In this document: positions 17,226 to 25,270 of the stretch, in pieces
How positions within the stretch are numbered: the first letter of the stretch is position 1
Layout of the letters: each line of letters begins with the position of its first letter
NCBI RefSeq assembly: GCF_038007465.1
Contig: NZ_JBBOXF010000001.1
Coordinates: 3,359,001 to 3,423,000, forward strand
Reading direction: 5' to 3'
Source of the DNA: Sporosarcina sp. FSL K6-1508
GTDB lineage: Bacteria; Bacillota; Bacilli; Bacillales_A; Planococcaceae
Length of the DNA stretch: 64,000 nucleotides
The notes under the pieces: model-generated
Databases searched by the model: none
Told to the model about the DNA's origin: nothing
Seen by the model: only the letters and a program-made list of their open reading frames with translations
Translations under genes and position numbers: made by a program

Positions 17226-17402
17226 ACCTACCGGTTAGTTGAAGAACAGGGCTTTGTTCTTTATTCGTCCTTATTAATACAAATGCCCCTTTGATTCGAC
17301 AAACAAAAAAATGACCTACCAACACTCTAAATTAAGGGTCGTCACTTTTTATGTGTTCGTATTACCGCTAATGATAAGACCGTCAATAGACGATCTTCTG
17401 TT
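17226..17402. repeat. composite repeat R2 + R1 + R3
   Basis: All three repeat families occur end to end here: R2 (CCGGTTAGTTGAAGAACAGGGC ... TTCGTCCTTATTAATACAAATGCCCC), then an R1 type hairpin (ATGACCTACC...GGGTCGTCAC, 17304-17350), then R3 (AAGACCGTCAATAGACGATCTT, 17377-17398). Confidence 0.65.
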
Positions 17403-17437
17403 GTTAAACTAATGCGCATGTTAGTTCAACACGCGGC

Positions 17438-17545
17438 TTAATCCCCTAATTTCTCTTCGGTTTTGGTTAAGAATTTTTCCAATGCTTCACTGATATCAAT
17501 ATCAGTGCAGTCAGCCAAATTACTTAACCTTAACGTATAAACGCC
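17438..17545 (-). pseudogene. possible MazG-like C-terminal remnant
   Basis: A frame without start reads ...GVYTLRLSNLADCTDIDISEALEKFLTKTEEKLGD and stops at 17438. The LRLxxxxxIDISEALEKFLxKxEEK pattern resembles the end of MazG-type nucleotide pyrophosphohydrolases. It partly overlaps the 3' end of the Nudix gene in another frame. Weak evidence. Confidence 0.3.
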
Positions 17546-17970
17546 AAATCGCTCTCCGCAAGAGCATCTTTCAGCCAGCAAGGATGCATTTTCAACAAAT
17601 CAGGTGGCAAAGCTTGTTGGTCAAAATATTGAATATCGAGTGATTCTGAAGAATTGCATCGAAGTTCTCCGCTTATAATTTCAGCTAAAAAACAAGTTGT
17701 TATAAAATGAACTACTTTTCCTTTAGGATATGAAAACACCTGTGAATCTGGATCAGAGTAAACACCGATTAGCTTAGTAATACGTATATCTAAATTCGTT
17801 TCTTCTTTCATTTCTCTAATAGCTGCTTCGGATACTGTCTCCCCAATCTCTACATGTCCTGATGGAATCCCCCATAGCCCTACATCAGCTCTCTTCTGCA
17901 ATAAAACACGATTGTCTTCATCTAAAATAATAATAGCGACTCCTGCTTTAAGATCGTTAATTTCCTTCAT
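17530..17970 (-). CDS. Nudix hydrolase
   Basis: 146 residues from ATG 17970 (AAGGGG upstream; the frame continues 17 codons up without support). The Nudix box GHVEIGETVSEAAIREMKEET matches GX5EX7REUXEEXGU. The N-terminal AGVAIIILDEDNRVLLQKR strand and LWGIPSG are typical. It should hydrolyse a nucleoside diphosphate linked to another group; the particular substrate is not predictable. Confidence 0.92.
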   Translation of the reverse strand: MKEINDLKAGVAIIILDEDNRVLLQKRADVGLWGIPSGHVEIGETVSEAAIREMKEETNLDIRITKLIGVYSDPDSQVFSYPKGKVVHFITTCFLAEIISGELRCNSSESLDIQYFDQQALPPDLLKMHPCWLKDALAESDLAFIR

Positions 17971-18284
17971 TTCTATTATCCCCTTAATTAATAAAATAAG
18001 GCTGATCGAGAAATTTTTCAACGCATCATATACGCTGAACTTTCCCCTCTCGAACCTATTATGTCAATATGTGCCTTTTGTAAATTATAAAAGATATGAT
18101 TCTCGGCTTCAGACTTTTATAATCGGAACCCTTGTTACAGTTCTCCAATTCATTAATTTGATGGGCTATAAATCATGATACCTATTGTACAATTTAAACT
18201 CAAGAGATATTTCAAGGTGCTATTCAACATCAACCAACATCTCACGATACACTTCTGAAGTGTAAATCCCCAAGAATCACCTTG
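17971..18284. other. intergenic region, nothing recognised
   Basis: About 310 bases; contains the Nudix promoter region. No other structure seen. Confidence 0.4.
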
Positions 18285-18419
18285 TCACTTACCTTCAACC
18301 GGCTTTGCCAAATACTCCGCAATCGGAATCTGGTACTGCTTTGGAAAACTACCAATCTCCCGCGCACCTGTTTTAATAAGTAACCCGTATACAGGTAGCA
18401 TGGATGGAAACGCCATCAT
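18285..18419 (-). pseudogene. CD1375-like small phage tail peptide, relic
   Basis: The frame ...SMLPVYGLLIKTGAREIGSFPKQYQIPIAEYLAKPVEGK follows the pattern of small XkdX/CD1375-type peptides found after phage tail-fibre genes (M-x-x-x-YA-LI-x-G-x-R...). Compare the copy in the intact prophage at 38512-38655. No ribosome binding site is seen, and a terminator-like hairpin sits just upstream. I read it as a prophage remnant. Confidence 0.4.
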
Positions 18420-18457
18420 TCGTCGGTTCGCAACTCTTTTATTTTGTTTATGGGTAG

Positions 18458-18486
18458 AGAAAAAGAACGCCCGGATGGACGTTCTC
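18458..18486. terminator. GAACGCCC-type hairpin
   Basis: aaaaaGAACGcccggatggaCGTTCtcac. Related hairpins at 19213-19245 and, inside the prophage, 37680-37706. It would end the DUF2798 transcript. Confidence 0.6.
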
Positions 18487-18537
18487 ACATTAATAATTAT
18501 TTAATTTCGCTACTATGCGGTTTTTTTCAGCTGCACA

Positions 18538-19041
18538 TTACGCATTTACACTTTCGGCTTTGCGACCCTGCCTTGCATGTAATCTTTTCATTGCAAATCT
18601 TGCTATTGGCTGTGCAACCAACAGTTCGATCCAAAATGCAATTCCGAAGTTCCTAGGCCAGATATGCAAAAAGTTTTTAAAGGGTTCTAGGCTGATTTGT
18701 TTCGTCCCCATCCAAGTTCCGATAATCGATAACAAAAGAGATAACACCGTAACATTCAATAAAGTATTCAATAGAATCCTGGCATTAAACCCATCTGTTT
18801 GTCCCACGAATTTTGGTAACAGCTTACCAACAATTGGTCCTGCAATCAATCGTACTGATAAAATTACGATTATCCACATAAACGGAATAATCTTCAGTGT
18901 ATCTAGATAAACTTCTTTACTGAAACCACGTTCCAATCCCGTAATAATAGGGGCAATTGTGTTTACTGAAATGGTTGAAATGATTAATAAAAATAATATA
19001 CCTTCTCTTCTGTTTCTAGGCAGTCTTTTTTCTCCGTGCAT
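18538..19041 (-). CDS. DUF2798 membrane protein
   Basis: 167 residues from ATG 19041, with GGAG eight bases upstream. Four hydrophobic segments form two similar halves, each about 75 residues. The second half holds the family signature PRNFGIAFWIELLVAQPIARFAM and the first LIAGPIVGKLL, typical of DUF2798. Function unknown in the family. Flanked on both sides by GAACGCCC hairpins. Confidence 0.8.
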   Translation of the reverse strand: MHGEKRLPRNRREGILFLLIISTISVNTIAPIITGLERGFSKEVYLDTLKIIPFMWIIVILSVRLIAGPIVGKLLPKFVGQTDGFNARILLNTLLNVTVLSLLLSIIGTWMGTKQISLEPFKNFLHIWPRNFGIAFWIELLVAQPIARFAMKRLHARQGRKAESVNA

Positions 19042-19210
19042 GTTTGTCATCTCCGCGAATAATATTTCAGATGGCAGACGTATCATGAGACATATATTTT
19101 TGGTTAATGAGAAAGCCAATATCTCTACACACTGATTTAATAATCATAGCATTTTCTTCAAAAGAATGTCATGTCTCCGTCAGTTATTCAATCACTACTT
19201 ATTTTATAGT

Positions 19211-19247
19211 AAAGAAAAAGAACGCCCGCACTGAACGTTCCTTTCAC
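19211..19247. terminator. GAACGCCC-type hairpin
   Basis: aaaaaGAACGcccgcactGAACGTTCcttt, the same family as 18458-18486; ends the 19295-19546 gene. Confidence 0.6.
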
Positions 19248-19294
19248 AATGTAATTGTTGATTGAATTTATAATACCAAGTCTTGTGTCATACC

Positions 19295-19546
19295 TTAAAA
19301 CTTCCAGAATGCGCAAGCAACATTAAGTATAATCGAGACAACAGCAAGAAAAACAGGTATCTTGCTTTGCTTTTCAAACTTAATTTCCCTTTCGTTTGCG
19401 CTTATCAAAAAGTTTGCTAATTCATTTATTTCTCTATCAACAGACTCCATATCTTTATTTTCAAAATGTACTTTGGCGTCACCTATTACGAACCTTTCGT
19501 GCGTTGGGAGTTTCAAGAATGGGGTAATTTTATTATTTTTCACCAA
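19295..19546 (-). CDS. hypothetical protein with C-terminal membrane helix
   Basis: 83 residues: charged N-terminal domain, then one helix at the very end (VFLAVVSIILNVACAFW), so a tail-anchored arrangement. The start is TTG 19546 or GTG 19543 and neither has a good ribosome binding site, so translation is uncertain. Followed by a hairpin. Confidence 0.45.
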   Translation of the reverse strand: MVKNNKITPFLKLPTHERFVIGDAKVHFENKDMESVDREINELANFLISANEREIKFEKQSKIPVFLAVVSIILNVACAFWKF

Positions 19547-19562
19547 TGAGCTTTTTATTTTT

Positions 19563-19724
19563 TTAAAAGATGACTAAATCCCCAAAATCCCAACCTGCTC
19601 TTTCTTCACGAAAAACACTTCTTATTCCAAAGGAATATAGTGTTGCAACATCATTTACCCTAACATTGTAGTATGCTTTATAGGGTTGTTTCCAACCTGT
19701 CACCGCTCCGTAACTGACTACCCT
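19563..19724 (-). pseudogene. C-terminal gene fragment, family unknown
   Basis: A 53-codon frame without any start (VVSYGAVTGWKQPYKAYYN...GIRSVFREERAGWDFGD) has the aromatic-rich, structured look of a real protein end. It is cut by an in-frame TAG upstream and stops just before the next gene. Confidence 0.35.
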
Positions 19725-19784
19725 CTAATTAAGCAGATTTTGTAGTAAACTTACAGTAGATAATGTCAGAAAGGAGACTATTCA

Positions 19785-19946
19785 ATGACAACTACAACAT
19801 GGATATGGATTTGTATTGTTATCTTGATTTTAGAACTCATTTTCATTTATATCGTCGTACATAAAAGTTATCGATATAAACATACGATTGATCCGATTGA
19901 TGATCATATAGAAAAAATGAATAGAGAGAAAATCGATATAGAATAA
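19785..19946 (+). CDS. 53-residue membrane peptide, hypothetical
   Basis: MTTTTWIWICIVILILELIF: one N-terminal transmembrane helix and a charged cytoplasmic tail (SYRYKHTIDPIDDHIEKMNRE). AAAGGAG stands eight bases before the ATG. No family recognised. Confidence 0.6.
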   Translation: MTTTTWIWICIVILILELIFIYIVVHKSYRYKHTIDPIDDHIEKMNREKIDIE

Positions 19947-20189
19947 TGAATTGTTTCTATGAAAATGAATATATACATATGGAAAGGACGAACACATAAC
20001 AGTGAACATCCTTTCTATCATTTATGCATCGCATCAAATATAGTAAGTTGCTGCACCAAGGTTATAACTCCCTCGCAAAATTCTTTTGTTGAAAAAGATA
20101 CGAATCTTCACGTCGAATCAAATCAATGCATATCCTGTAAACATGTGCTGCCAATGCGCATTTGACATCATTTAAGAAAGGATGTGCTT

Positions 20190-20825
20190 TTGATTCCGAA
20201 TATCGATTACACTTTACCAACAACGCAGTTCACTTTTAATGTAAATGACAGTAAGGCGTTCAAAAAAGATAATCACAACTTTATAAATGTGCTAAGTATC
20301 GACCAATTAAACACATTAGAAAATGTCTCTTTACTTGATATTTTTCTAAGCGAAGGCAATGTCGTCGAACCGCATTACCATCAACATGCTGCAGAGCTAG
20401 TTTATTGTATTTCCGGAGCTTGCACTGTTTCATTACTGAACCCTTTCACAAAAGAAATTCAAAATTATCCAATAACACCTGGACGGGTTGCGAATGTGCC
20501 GCAAGGGTGGTGGCATTATATTGTGGCTACAGTTGATAACACTCACTTTTTAGGGATTTTTGATGCACCAACTCCAGAAGTAATTTTAGGATCAGACCTC
20601 TTAAAATTAACTCCTTCAAATATCATGGCACACACCTATTGTATGGATGAGACTCAGTGGAAAAAAGCAATTGCTCCCGTTAAACCTTCAACATTTATTG
20701 GGCCTCCTGAGGACTGCAACAGCGAAAATTTAAACACTCCATATCAAGAACCAAATTATATAGATCAATGCACTGACCAACTATATCCCTACACTCACCA
20801 CAACTTACCTTCCTCCCACTATTAA
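20190..20825 (+). CDS. cupin-domain protein (oxalate decarboxylase/germin-like)
   Basis: 211 residues. One cupin: motif 1 EPHYHQHAAELVYCISG (metal ligands His, His, Glu) and motif 2 PGRVANVPQGWWHYI (last His), at about residues 55-115. The C-terminal 60 residues are proline-, cysteine- and tyrosine-rich, unlike enzymatic germins. Start TTG 20190 is chosen because AAAGGA is seven bases upstream; a GTG at 20184 would be one base from it. It could be an oxidoreductase/decarboxylase or a spore-coat-associated cupin; substrate unknown. Confidence 0.82.
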   Translation: MIPNIDYTLPTTQFTFNVNDSKAFKKDNHNFINVLSIDQLNTLENVSLLDIFLSEGNVVEPHYHQHAAELVYCISGACTVSLLNPFTKEIQNYPITPGRVANVPQGWWHYIVATVDNTHFLGIFDAPTPEVILGSDLLKLTPSNIMAHTYCMDETQWKKAIAPVKPSTFIGPPEDCNSENLNTPYQEPNYIDQCTDQLYPYTHHNLPSSHY

Positions 20826-20837
20826 ATCGTCTCTGAT

Positions 20838-20873
20838 AAAGACTGATGATTTATTGTAATCAGTGGTCTTTTT
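20838..20873. terminator. terminator after the cupin gene
   Basis: AAAGACTGATGATT ... AATCAGTGGTCTTTTT; one of three hairpins with the same stem (also 21465-21498 and 29401-29437). Confidence 0.8.
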
Positions 20874-20888
20874 GATCAAACTGCGTAT

Positions 20889-21045
20889 TTAAATTTCCCT
20901 TAGTTGCATCTTCAAGCCTAAAATTTCCTTATTAACAATTTTAAAAACTTTGTTCTTTGTTTCTATAGTAAAGGCGGCTAATTCTTCGGTTTCATCCGCT
21001 GGTAAATAAAAGGATGTTATATTACAACCCGTTTACAAGTTGGTA
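20889..21045 (-). pseudogene. remnant of a small protein, copy 1
   Basis: Frame without start ending FTIETKNKVFKIVNKEILGLKMQLREI at 20889. A related piece (ETKNKFLDALRGKLLDLKVQLS) ends at 21521, each with a terminator just after the stop. Two decayed copies of one gene are likely. Confidence 0.4.
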
Positions 21046-21138
21046 ACATTTTCCTGATAATATATACTTAATTCTTTTTTGATGAGACAATTCCATTACA
21101 ACAATTTAATTGTTGATGTCATAAATTGGAGTTGACCC

Positions 21139-21318
21139 ATGTTCATAATCATACGTAACAATAATGGAACGATTGAGACCTTAAAAGACTCCAATTGTGA
21201 GACAGACAAAACCTTTGCTGATTTCTACGCAGCAGATTTATTTTTGCAACAACTGAATCAAAACATAATTCCTTCCATGCATTGGACTATTTCTGAAAAG
21301 TTACAATTAGTCGATTAA
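21139..21318 (+). CDS. hypothetical 59-residue protein
   Basis: MFIIIRNNNGTIETLKDSNC...: short, soluble, with no recognised family. ATG 21139 has TTGGAG seven bases upstream. It lies between the two remnants of the small-protein gene. Confidence 0.5.
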   Translation: MFIIIRNNNGTIETLKDSNCETDKTFADFYAADLFLQQLNQNIIPSMHWTISEKLQLVD

Positions 21319-21464
21319 CAGGTAGTTAGCTACATCTATCTATTTTCCAAGTATTATTAGTTACGAGTTTTTGTCACCTCTCCTAACTAAATTGCGATAT
21401 CCTCGAATTTTTATTGATCGGATCATTCGCCAATTCTGTTGCTATATCAAAAGATGACTGTGAT

Positions 21465-21498
21465 AAAGACTGCTGGTTATTTTAATCAGTGGTCTTTT
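21465..21498. terminator. terminator, second copy of the AAAGACTGCTG hairpin
   Basis: AAAGACTGCTGGTTATTTTAATCAGTGGTCTTTT. It serves the remnant ending at 21521 (minus strand). Confidence 0.65.
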
Positions 21499-21520
21499 GT
21501 GTTTGAACTGCGTAATTAAA

Positions 21521-21650
21521 TTAGCTTAGTTGTACTTTCAAATCTAATAATTTCCCTCTTAGCGCATCTAAAAATTTGTTCTTTGTTTCTGTATTCAAGG
21601 AGTATTCAGCTTCGTCAAAAGAACCAAATGGATTTGATTTAATGATGAAT
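21521..21650 (-). pseudogene. remnant of a small protein, copy 2
   Basis: Open frame without start, ...FGSFDEAEYSLNTETKNKFLDALRGKLLDLKVQLS, similar over about 24 residues to the remnant at 20889. Confidence 0.35.
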
Positions 21651-21709
21651 TAAAGGTTCTTTTAACTATGAATAAATATAGTCCGGTACAGTCACAGAAT
21701 ATCGGATTA

Positions 21710-21749
21710 AAAAGGCGACTACTCCGTAATAATGGAATGGTCGCCTTTC
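21710..21749. terminator. terminator of the YolD operon
   Basis: aaaAAGGCGACTACTCC...GGAATGGTCGCCTTtcc. A similarly placed hairpin (32937-32973) ends the paralogous operon, and about 50 bases upstream of each stem are also alike (GTCACAGAATATCGGATTAAAAAGGCGA). Confidence 0.8.
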
Positions 21750-21756
21750 CCTGTTT

Positions 21757-22101
21757 TCATTCACAAAATTGCGCCTTGATGATTTCCGAAACCATAATCC
21801 TTTCAGGGCCGAATGGGTTATTAAGCACAATAGATTTGGATTGGGGATCGATTAATTCTATTGCACCGCCACGCGTCACGAATTTGCCGTCCTTCCATGT
21901 CTGGATAAGAATTTGGTATTTACGTTTATATGCCGTTTCGATTTCTTCCTGGATAGATTGTAGGGTAAAGTCATCAAGCTCGGGACGTTCTTCGTAATTA
22001 TCTTCATCCATCCATAGCCGTAGCTCTCTGATATGCTCCGAGAGCATCAATGCAGTCCACTTTTTATTCCCTCGATCATGATTGTTTTCTAACATTTTCA
22101 T
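21757..22101 (-). CDS. YolD-like protein
   Basis: 114 residues with the YolD-like signature: RGNKKWTALMLSEHIRELRLW, ERPELDDF, a central strand-rich part and RIMVSEIIKAQ. YolD proteins accompany Y-family DNA polymerases of the UvrX/YqjW type and are part of the SOS response. No polymerase gene is next to this copy. It is the last gene of a four-gene operon with a LexA-like promoter, overlapping the previous gene by four bases. Confidence 0.85.
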   Translation of the reverse strand: MKMLENNHDRGNKKWTALMLSEHIRELRLWMDEDNYEERPELDDFTLQSIQEEIETAYKRKYQILIQTWKDGKFVTRGGAIELIDPQSKSIVLNNPFGPERIMVSEIIKAQFCE

Positions 22102-22370
22102 TTCACACTTACAATATTATTCATATTGACCTTTACGTTGTCGTAACCTATTTGCATCGTCAATTTACCTTGTTGACCTTCAACTTCTTTAACGACGCCT
22201 GTAACTGACTCGTAGCGCTTATGAGCATATATCGTGATTTCTACTTCGACGCCAAATTCTTTTGATTCGCCAATTCTCTCGCCTATTTCTAGAAAATCAG
22301 TTTCCGTCAGTTTCGGTCCTGCTACCACCTTTGATTTTGGTGGTTTTGGAATTGCTGTCATTTTCATCAT
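22098..22370 (-). CDS. hypothetical protein of the YolD operon
   Basis: 90 residues with a short proline/lysine N-terminus (IPKPPKSK), a helix and a five-strand region ending YDNVKVNMNNIVSV. The strand part resembles the second half of YolD-like proteins, so it may be a shortened relative. It overlaps the YolD gene by four bases. Confidence 0.65.
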   Translation of the reverse strand: MMKMTAIPKPPKSKVVAGPKLTETDFLEIGERIGESKEFGVEVEITIYAHKRYESVTGVVKEVEGQQGKLTMQIGYDNVKVNMNNIVSVK

Positions 22371-22374
22371 CCTT

Positions 22375-22740
22375 TCACTCTTTGATTTCTACCATTGCGA
22401 AGTAAACGCTAATTAACTCTTCCGTCCGATTACGCAGTCGAACGTTCAGGTAGCGTCTGTGGTCCTCATAACCACCATGGATAAATGCGAACTCTGTGAA
22501 AGTGTCATCTTTTGTCCTTTTATTTAGCTTCAAATTATTGCTTCGTGCATAAGTATTTGTTTCTTTTAATTCAGTTCGGGCAGTCTTTAACGCACTCTCA
22601 ACAATATTGATATAAGGCCTTTTCAGCTTGAACGAACTTGTTTCAATGACTTCCCGGTCTCTCTCTAGAATCTGAATTATCATCGGTAAGTAAATCATGT
22701 TCTCGAAATACGGTAATGCCTCGGATGGTATTAACGCCAT
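22375..22740 (-). CDS. conserved hypothetical protein, paralogue of 32981-33349
   Basis: 121 residues; N-terminal ALIPSEALPYFENMIYLPMII and C-terminal FIHGGYEDHRRYLNVRLRNRTEELISVYF are almost identical in the second operon. Mostly helical. Function unknown; the SOS-like promoter and YolD neighbour suggest a DNA-damage or phage-related role. Its start overlaps the stop of the previous gene. Confidence 0.7.
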   Translation of the reverse strand: MALIPSEALPYFENMIYLPMIIQILERDREVIETSSFKLKRPYINIVESALKTARTELKETNTYARSNNLKLNKRTKDDTFTEFAFIHGGYEDHRRYLNVRLRNRTEELISVYFAMVEIKE

Positions 22741-22961
22741 TAGATCACCATGCTTTCTTTATGTACAACGGGAACAAGTGCGAGCACGTTATCGATTCTA
22801 AAAGTACGTTTGGATTTACGTAGAAAACAATAGGCACGGAATGATACCTCACCGACTTGTAGTATATTGATTCTTCGCTTGCTGATTTGACCATCTGCAG
22901 CTAGGTACATCATATCCAGTGACTCATTGTATTCAACTGACTTTAATAATTGATTACGCAC
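22740..22961 (-). CDS. small WYL-like protein, paralogue of 33349-33570
   Basis: 73 residues from the GTG at 22961, which has GGGAGG nine bases upstream; the frame runs further up through the promoter but that part cannot be coding. YNESLDMMYLAADGQISKRRINILQVGEVSFRAYCFLRKSKRTFRIDNVLALVPV has the alternating strand pattern of WYL-type ligand domains without a DNA-binding part. First gene of the operon. Confidence 0.65.
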   Translation of the reverse strand: MRNQLLKSVEYNESLDMMYLAADGQISKRRINILQVGEVSFRAYCFLRKSKRTFRIDNVLALVPVVHKESMVI

Positions 22962-22982
22962 ATTCGTTCCCTCCTCCCTTTT

Positions 22983-23011
22983 AGTATAGAGAATGAATGT
23001 TCGTATTGCAA
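22983..23011 (-). promoter_or_regulatory. promoter with LexA-like (SOS) box
   Basis: Reading leftward: -35 TTGCAA (23011-23006), 17-base spacer, -10 TATACT (22988-22983). The spacer contains CGAACATTCATTCT (23003-22990), a near match to the Bacillus DinR/LexA consensus CGAACRNRYGTTYC. The second operon has the same layout. Confidence 0.65.
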
Positions 23012-23042
23012 CTGGAAATAAGCTGTTAATTTTGACCAAATA

Positions 23043-23067
23043 AAAAGGTCGTCAATAGACGACCTTC
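23043..23067. repeat. hairpin repeat family R3 copy
   Basis: AAAAGGTCGTCAATAGACGACCTTCT; stem of nine bases. Confidence 0.55.
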
Positions 23068-23152
23068 TGTTGTTAGAATAAAACACCCGTTAGTTTAATA
23101 AGGGAATTAAAACGACTTTCTCACTAAATATTTTTTTAACATCATCCCTAAT

Positions 23153-23749
23153 TCAATTGGACTGTCCTACAGCCGTAATTTTGCAAGTTGAAATTGCAAA
23201 TCTAACGATTGAATCAGGATTACCAGGATCTATTAATAAAGTTCCTAAAACTATGCCAAGACCTGTTTGTTCCACGTTAAAATCTGCTGCTATAGAACCG
23301 TTAATTGCTAAAAGATTTACTGTAGAACCGATAAGTGTATCTAACAATTGTCTAATTGGTCGTTCACGACAATCGCATTCGCATCCATAATTGACAGGCG
23401 TCGACAAGTTGATAGTAGGTCCTGGCAGTAAAAATCCTACACCCGTTACATCAGAAATATTTACCATAAAGGTTGTCGTTCCATCTGTAACTGTAACTAA
23501 AAAATCGTTCACTTCAATAATTGTGAATAGAAAAAAGAGAGGCGGTACATTTGGCGCATCTGCAACAGTACTAAGAATTACAGTTTGACCAACAAGTTGT
23601 CGTAAGACGGACTGGAGTGGAGAAACACAACAGTCACAAAGGCCCGAGGAAGGGGTGGCTGGAAGACAACAACTATTAAGGGCTGTGTACTTAACTAACG
23701 GACAACATCCGTTAGGTTTTATCCTAGTAATTCTGCATTTTTCTGACAC
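23153..23749 (-). CDS. cysteine-rich protein with two similar halves, possible spore-surface protein
   Basis: 198 residues. Each half starts with a cysteine cluster (CDCCVSPLQSVLRQLVGQTV near residue 38 and CECDCRERPIRQLLDTLIGSTV near residue 122), followed by a strand-rich stretch with I/V/T. The N-terminal 30 residues add six cysteines (SEKCRITRIKPNGCCPL). There is no signal peptide. Proteins of this composition occur in the coat or exosporium of Bacillales spores, but no named family is recognised and the role is inference. Confidence 0.55.
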   Translation of the reverse strand: MSEKCRITRIKPNGCCPLVKYTALNSCCLPATPSSGLCDCCVSPLQSVLRQLVGQTVILSTVADAPNVPPLFFLFTIIEVNDFLVTVTDGTTTFMVNISDVTGVGFLLPGPTINLSTPVNYGCECDCRERPIRQLLDTLIGSTVNLLAINGSIAADFNVEQTGLGIVLGTLLIDPGNPDSIVRFAISTCKITAVGQSN

Positions 23750-23823
23750 AATTTCACCTCATCATTCCTTATAGTATATGCTTTTAAGAAATATGAAATT
23801 GGATTAAAACCTACTCAGTTTTT

Positions 23824-23957
23824 TATTGAACAAACCTGTTGTATTAGTTGAATTAGAACAGAGCATTGTTCTTGTTTCGTCCTTATTCATAGAAATACCT
23901 CTGATGTTGACAAACAAAAAACGGCCTATTCACAAATCTGTGGATGGGTTGCATCTG
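23824..23957. repeat. composite repeat R2 + R1
   Basis: TGTATTAGTTGAATTAGAACAGAGCATTGTTCTTG...TCGTCCTTATTCATAGAAATACC then AACGGCCTATTCACAAATCTGTGGATGGGTTGC. Closest in order to the copy at 17226. Confidence 0.65.
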
Positions 23958-23959
23958 CT

Positions 23960-24420
23960 ATTTCATTATTTTTTTGTAGCAAGCAAAACAGCTAGACTTA
24001 CGATGTCGCCTGTTGCCATTTCTCTGTTTTTCCACTTGATGCGACATGACGCATTAATTGCACCTGCTTCGATACCTGAATTGATCACAATTTCTCTGGT
24101 GGTGCGTCATGCGCAATATTACCTGCAGGCGCTTTCCAAGTTGCCTTAATCTCGAAATTCGAACGGTCAATATTATTCGGCCAATCTCCACTCTATGTAA
24201 TTCCGAGCTTTCAAGCGATTGCTCCGGCTTTATTTAGCATCGCAGTATCATCGAGATTAGAAGGTGGGCTTACTGCACTTTCCCACGCTAAACGCCCCAT
24301 ATGTCGGCAAAGAACATACCAGCAAGAGTGATCCCTTGGATTAAATCTTGAGAGACTTCATCCTTACTAGGGAAATTAATATAATATAAGGTACCGATTC
24401 GTAAACAATTTTATTCATAA
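23960..24420 (-). pseudogene. frameshifted gene of unknown function
   Basis: On the minus strand several frames continue each other after single-base shifts: ...SPPSNLDDTAMLNKAGAIA, NNIDRSNFEIKATWKAPAGNIAHD and SGIEAGAINASCRIKWKNREMATGDIVSLAVLLA. These look like one decayed protein of about 130 residues, possibly phage-derived. No family recognised. Confidence 0.4.
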
Positions 24421-24521
24421 CCTTCATTTATTTACCTCACTGACATCACTCGCCAAATAAGGTGATTATCCTTTAATAATTGAAAAGGCACCCCGCAGGA
24501 TGCTAAATAAACTCATAACTT

Positions 24522-24725
24522 TTATCTGTTCGATACATGAAAACATTGCACCATACCAAGATTATACCCTTTTATATAGGAATCTTTCTTTATGTCTTGA
24601 TGAATATGCTTATCTTGTATCATTTGAGTAACTTTAACCGACGCATCTTCTAGACTACTTGCAGGTAAGTTCATTATGAAACTTTCATTATCATTAAAAT
24701 GTAGCGTTATTTGAAATTCAGACAT
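24522..24725 (-). CDS. hypothetical protein
   Basis: 67 residues from ATG 24725 with GGGAGGTGAG upstream. MSEFQITLHFNDNESFIMNLPASSLEDASVKV is strand-rich and soluble. No family recognised. It abuts a prophage relic, so it may be of phage origin. Confidence 0.55.
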   Translation of the reverse strand: MSEFQITLHFNDNESFIMNLPASSLEDASVKVTQMIQDKHIHQDIKKDSYIKGYNLGMVQCFHVSNR

Positions 24726-24784
24726 TTTCTCACCTCCCGCAACCAATGTTATCAGAATTGGAGGTAAACTCAAAGTGACCACTT

Positions 24785-25050
24785 ACATGCAACGGGTACA
24801 TCGGCAAAGTTAAAACCGCAAACCACTCAACTCCCCGACCTGCCTTTAAGTATATCAATGTGATTGAATGCTCGTCATTTCTCCTACCTATCCGACATAT
24901 GTGATATTTACGACATCCTGCGTATGACAATATCTTTTATTATTCCAAGCTCCGTTAATTGTTTTTATAGTTAAGATGTTTGCTGTTGCACTTATTTATA
25001 GAGTGTTTTTTAAATGGTTACCTAAAGGTTTATATAACTTCCTAGTTTGA
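24785..25050. pseudogene. prophage early-region relic A
   Basis: 24785-24940 matches 60455-60600 of the intact prophage almost base for base (CCACTCAACTCCCCGACCTGCCTTTAAGTATATCAATG), including the end of the RinA/ArpU-like gene. 24960-25050 matches 62240-62330, part of a small membrane-protein gene; its remaining frame reads MFAVALIYRVFFKWLPKGLYNFLV. The material between is missing. Confidence 0.75.
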
Positions 25051-25156
25051 ATCTAGTTGTCTCATTTGATGTTCATTGAAAAGTACTCTACTCATTAAAA
25101 AAACCTCCCGTTCCAAGTCATTTTTGTCTAGTATAACGGGTTTTCAAACAGAAAAA

Positions 25157-25200
25157 ACCCCGAATGGGTCACTTTTTTTAAAGTGTCCACTATTCGGGGC
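25157..25200. terminator. strong hairpin
   Basis: ACCCCGAATGGGTCACTTTT / AAAGTGTCCACTATTCGGGG: long GC stem in an AT-rich region, close to the relic end. T-rich on both sides. Confidence 0.6.
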
Positions 25201-25270
25201 TCAGTTCAGTAATGGAATGTGGCCGCCTTTTTGATTTCAAAATAAAATTAGAATCTGAATATTATTCACT

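Noticed and set aside
19959..20165. 68-codon frame before the cupin gene
   Set aside because: No ribosome binding site before its ATG. The CxxC near its end (CISCKHVLP) kept it in view, but support is too weak.
24730..24930. 66-codon minus-strand frame
   Set aside because: The DNA matches the intact prophage around 60455-60600, where it is mostly intergenic; it is a relic, not a gene.
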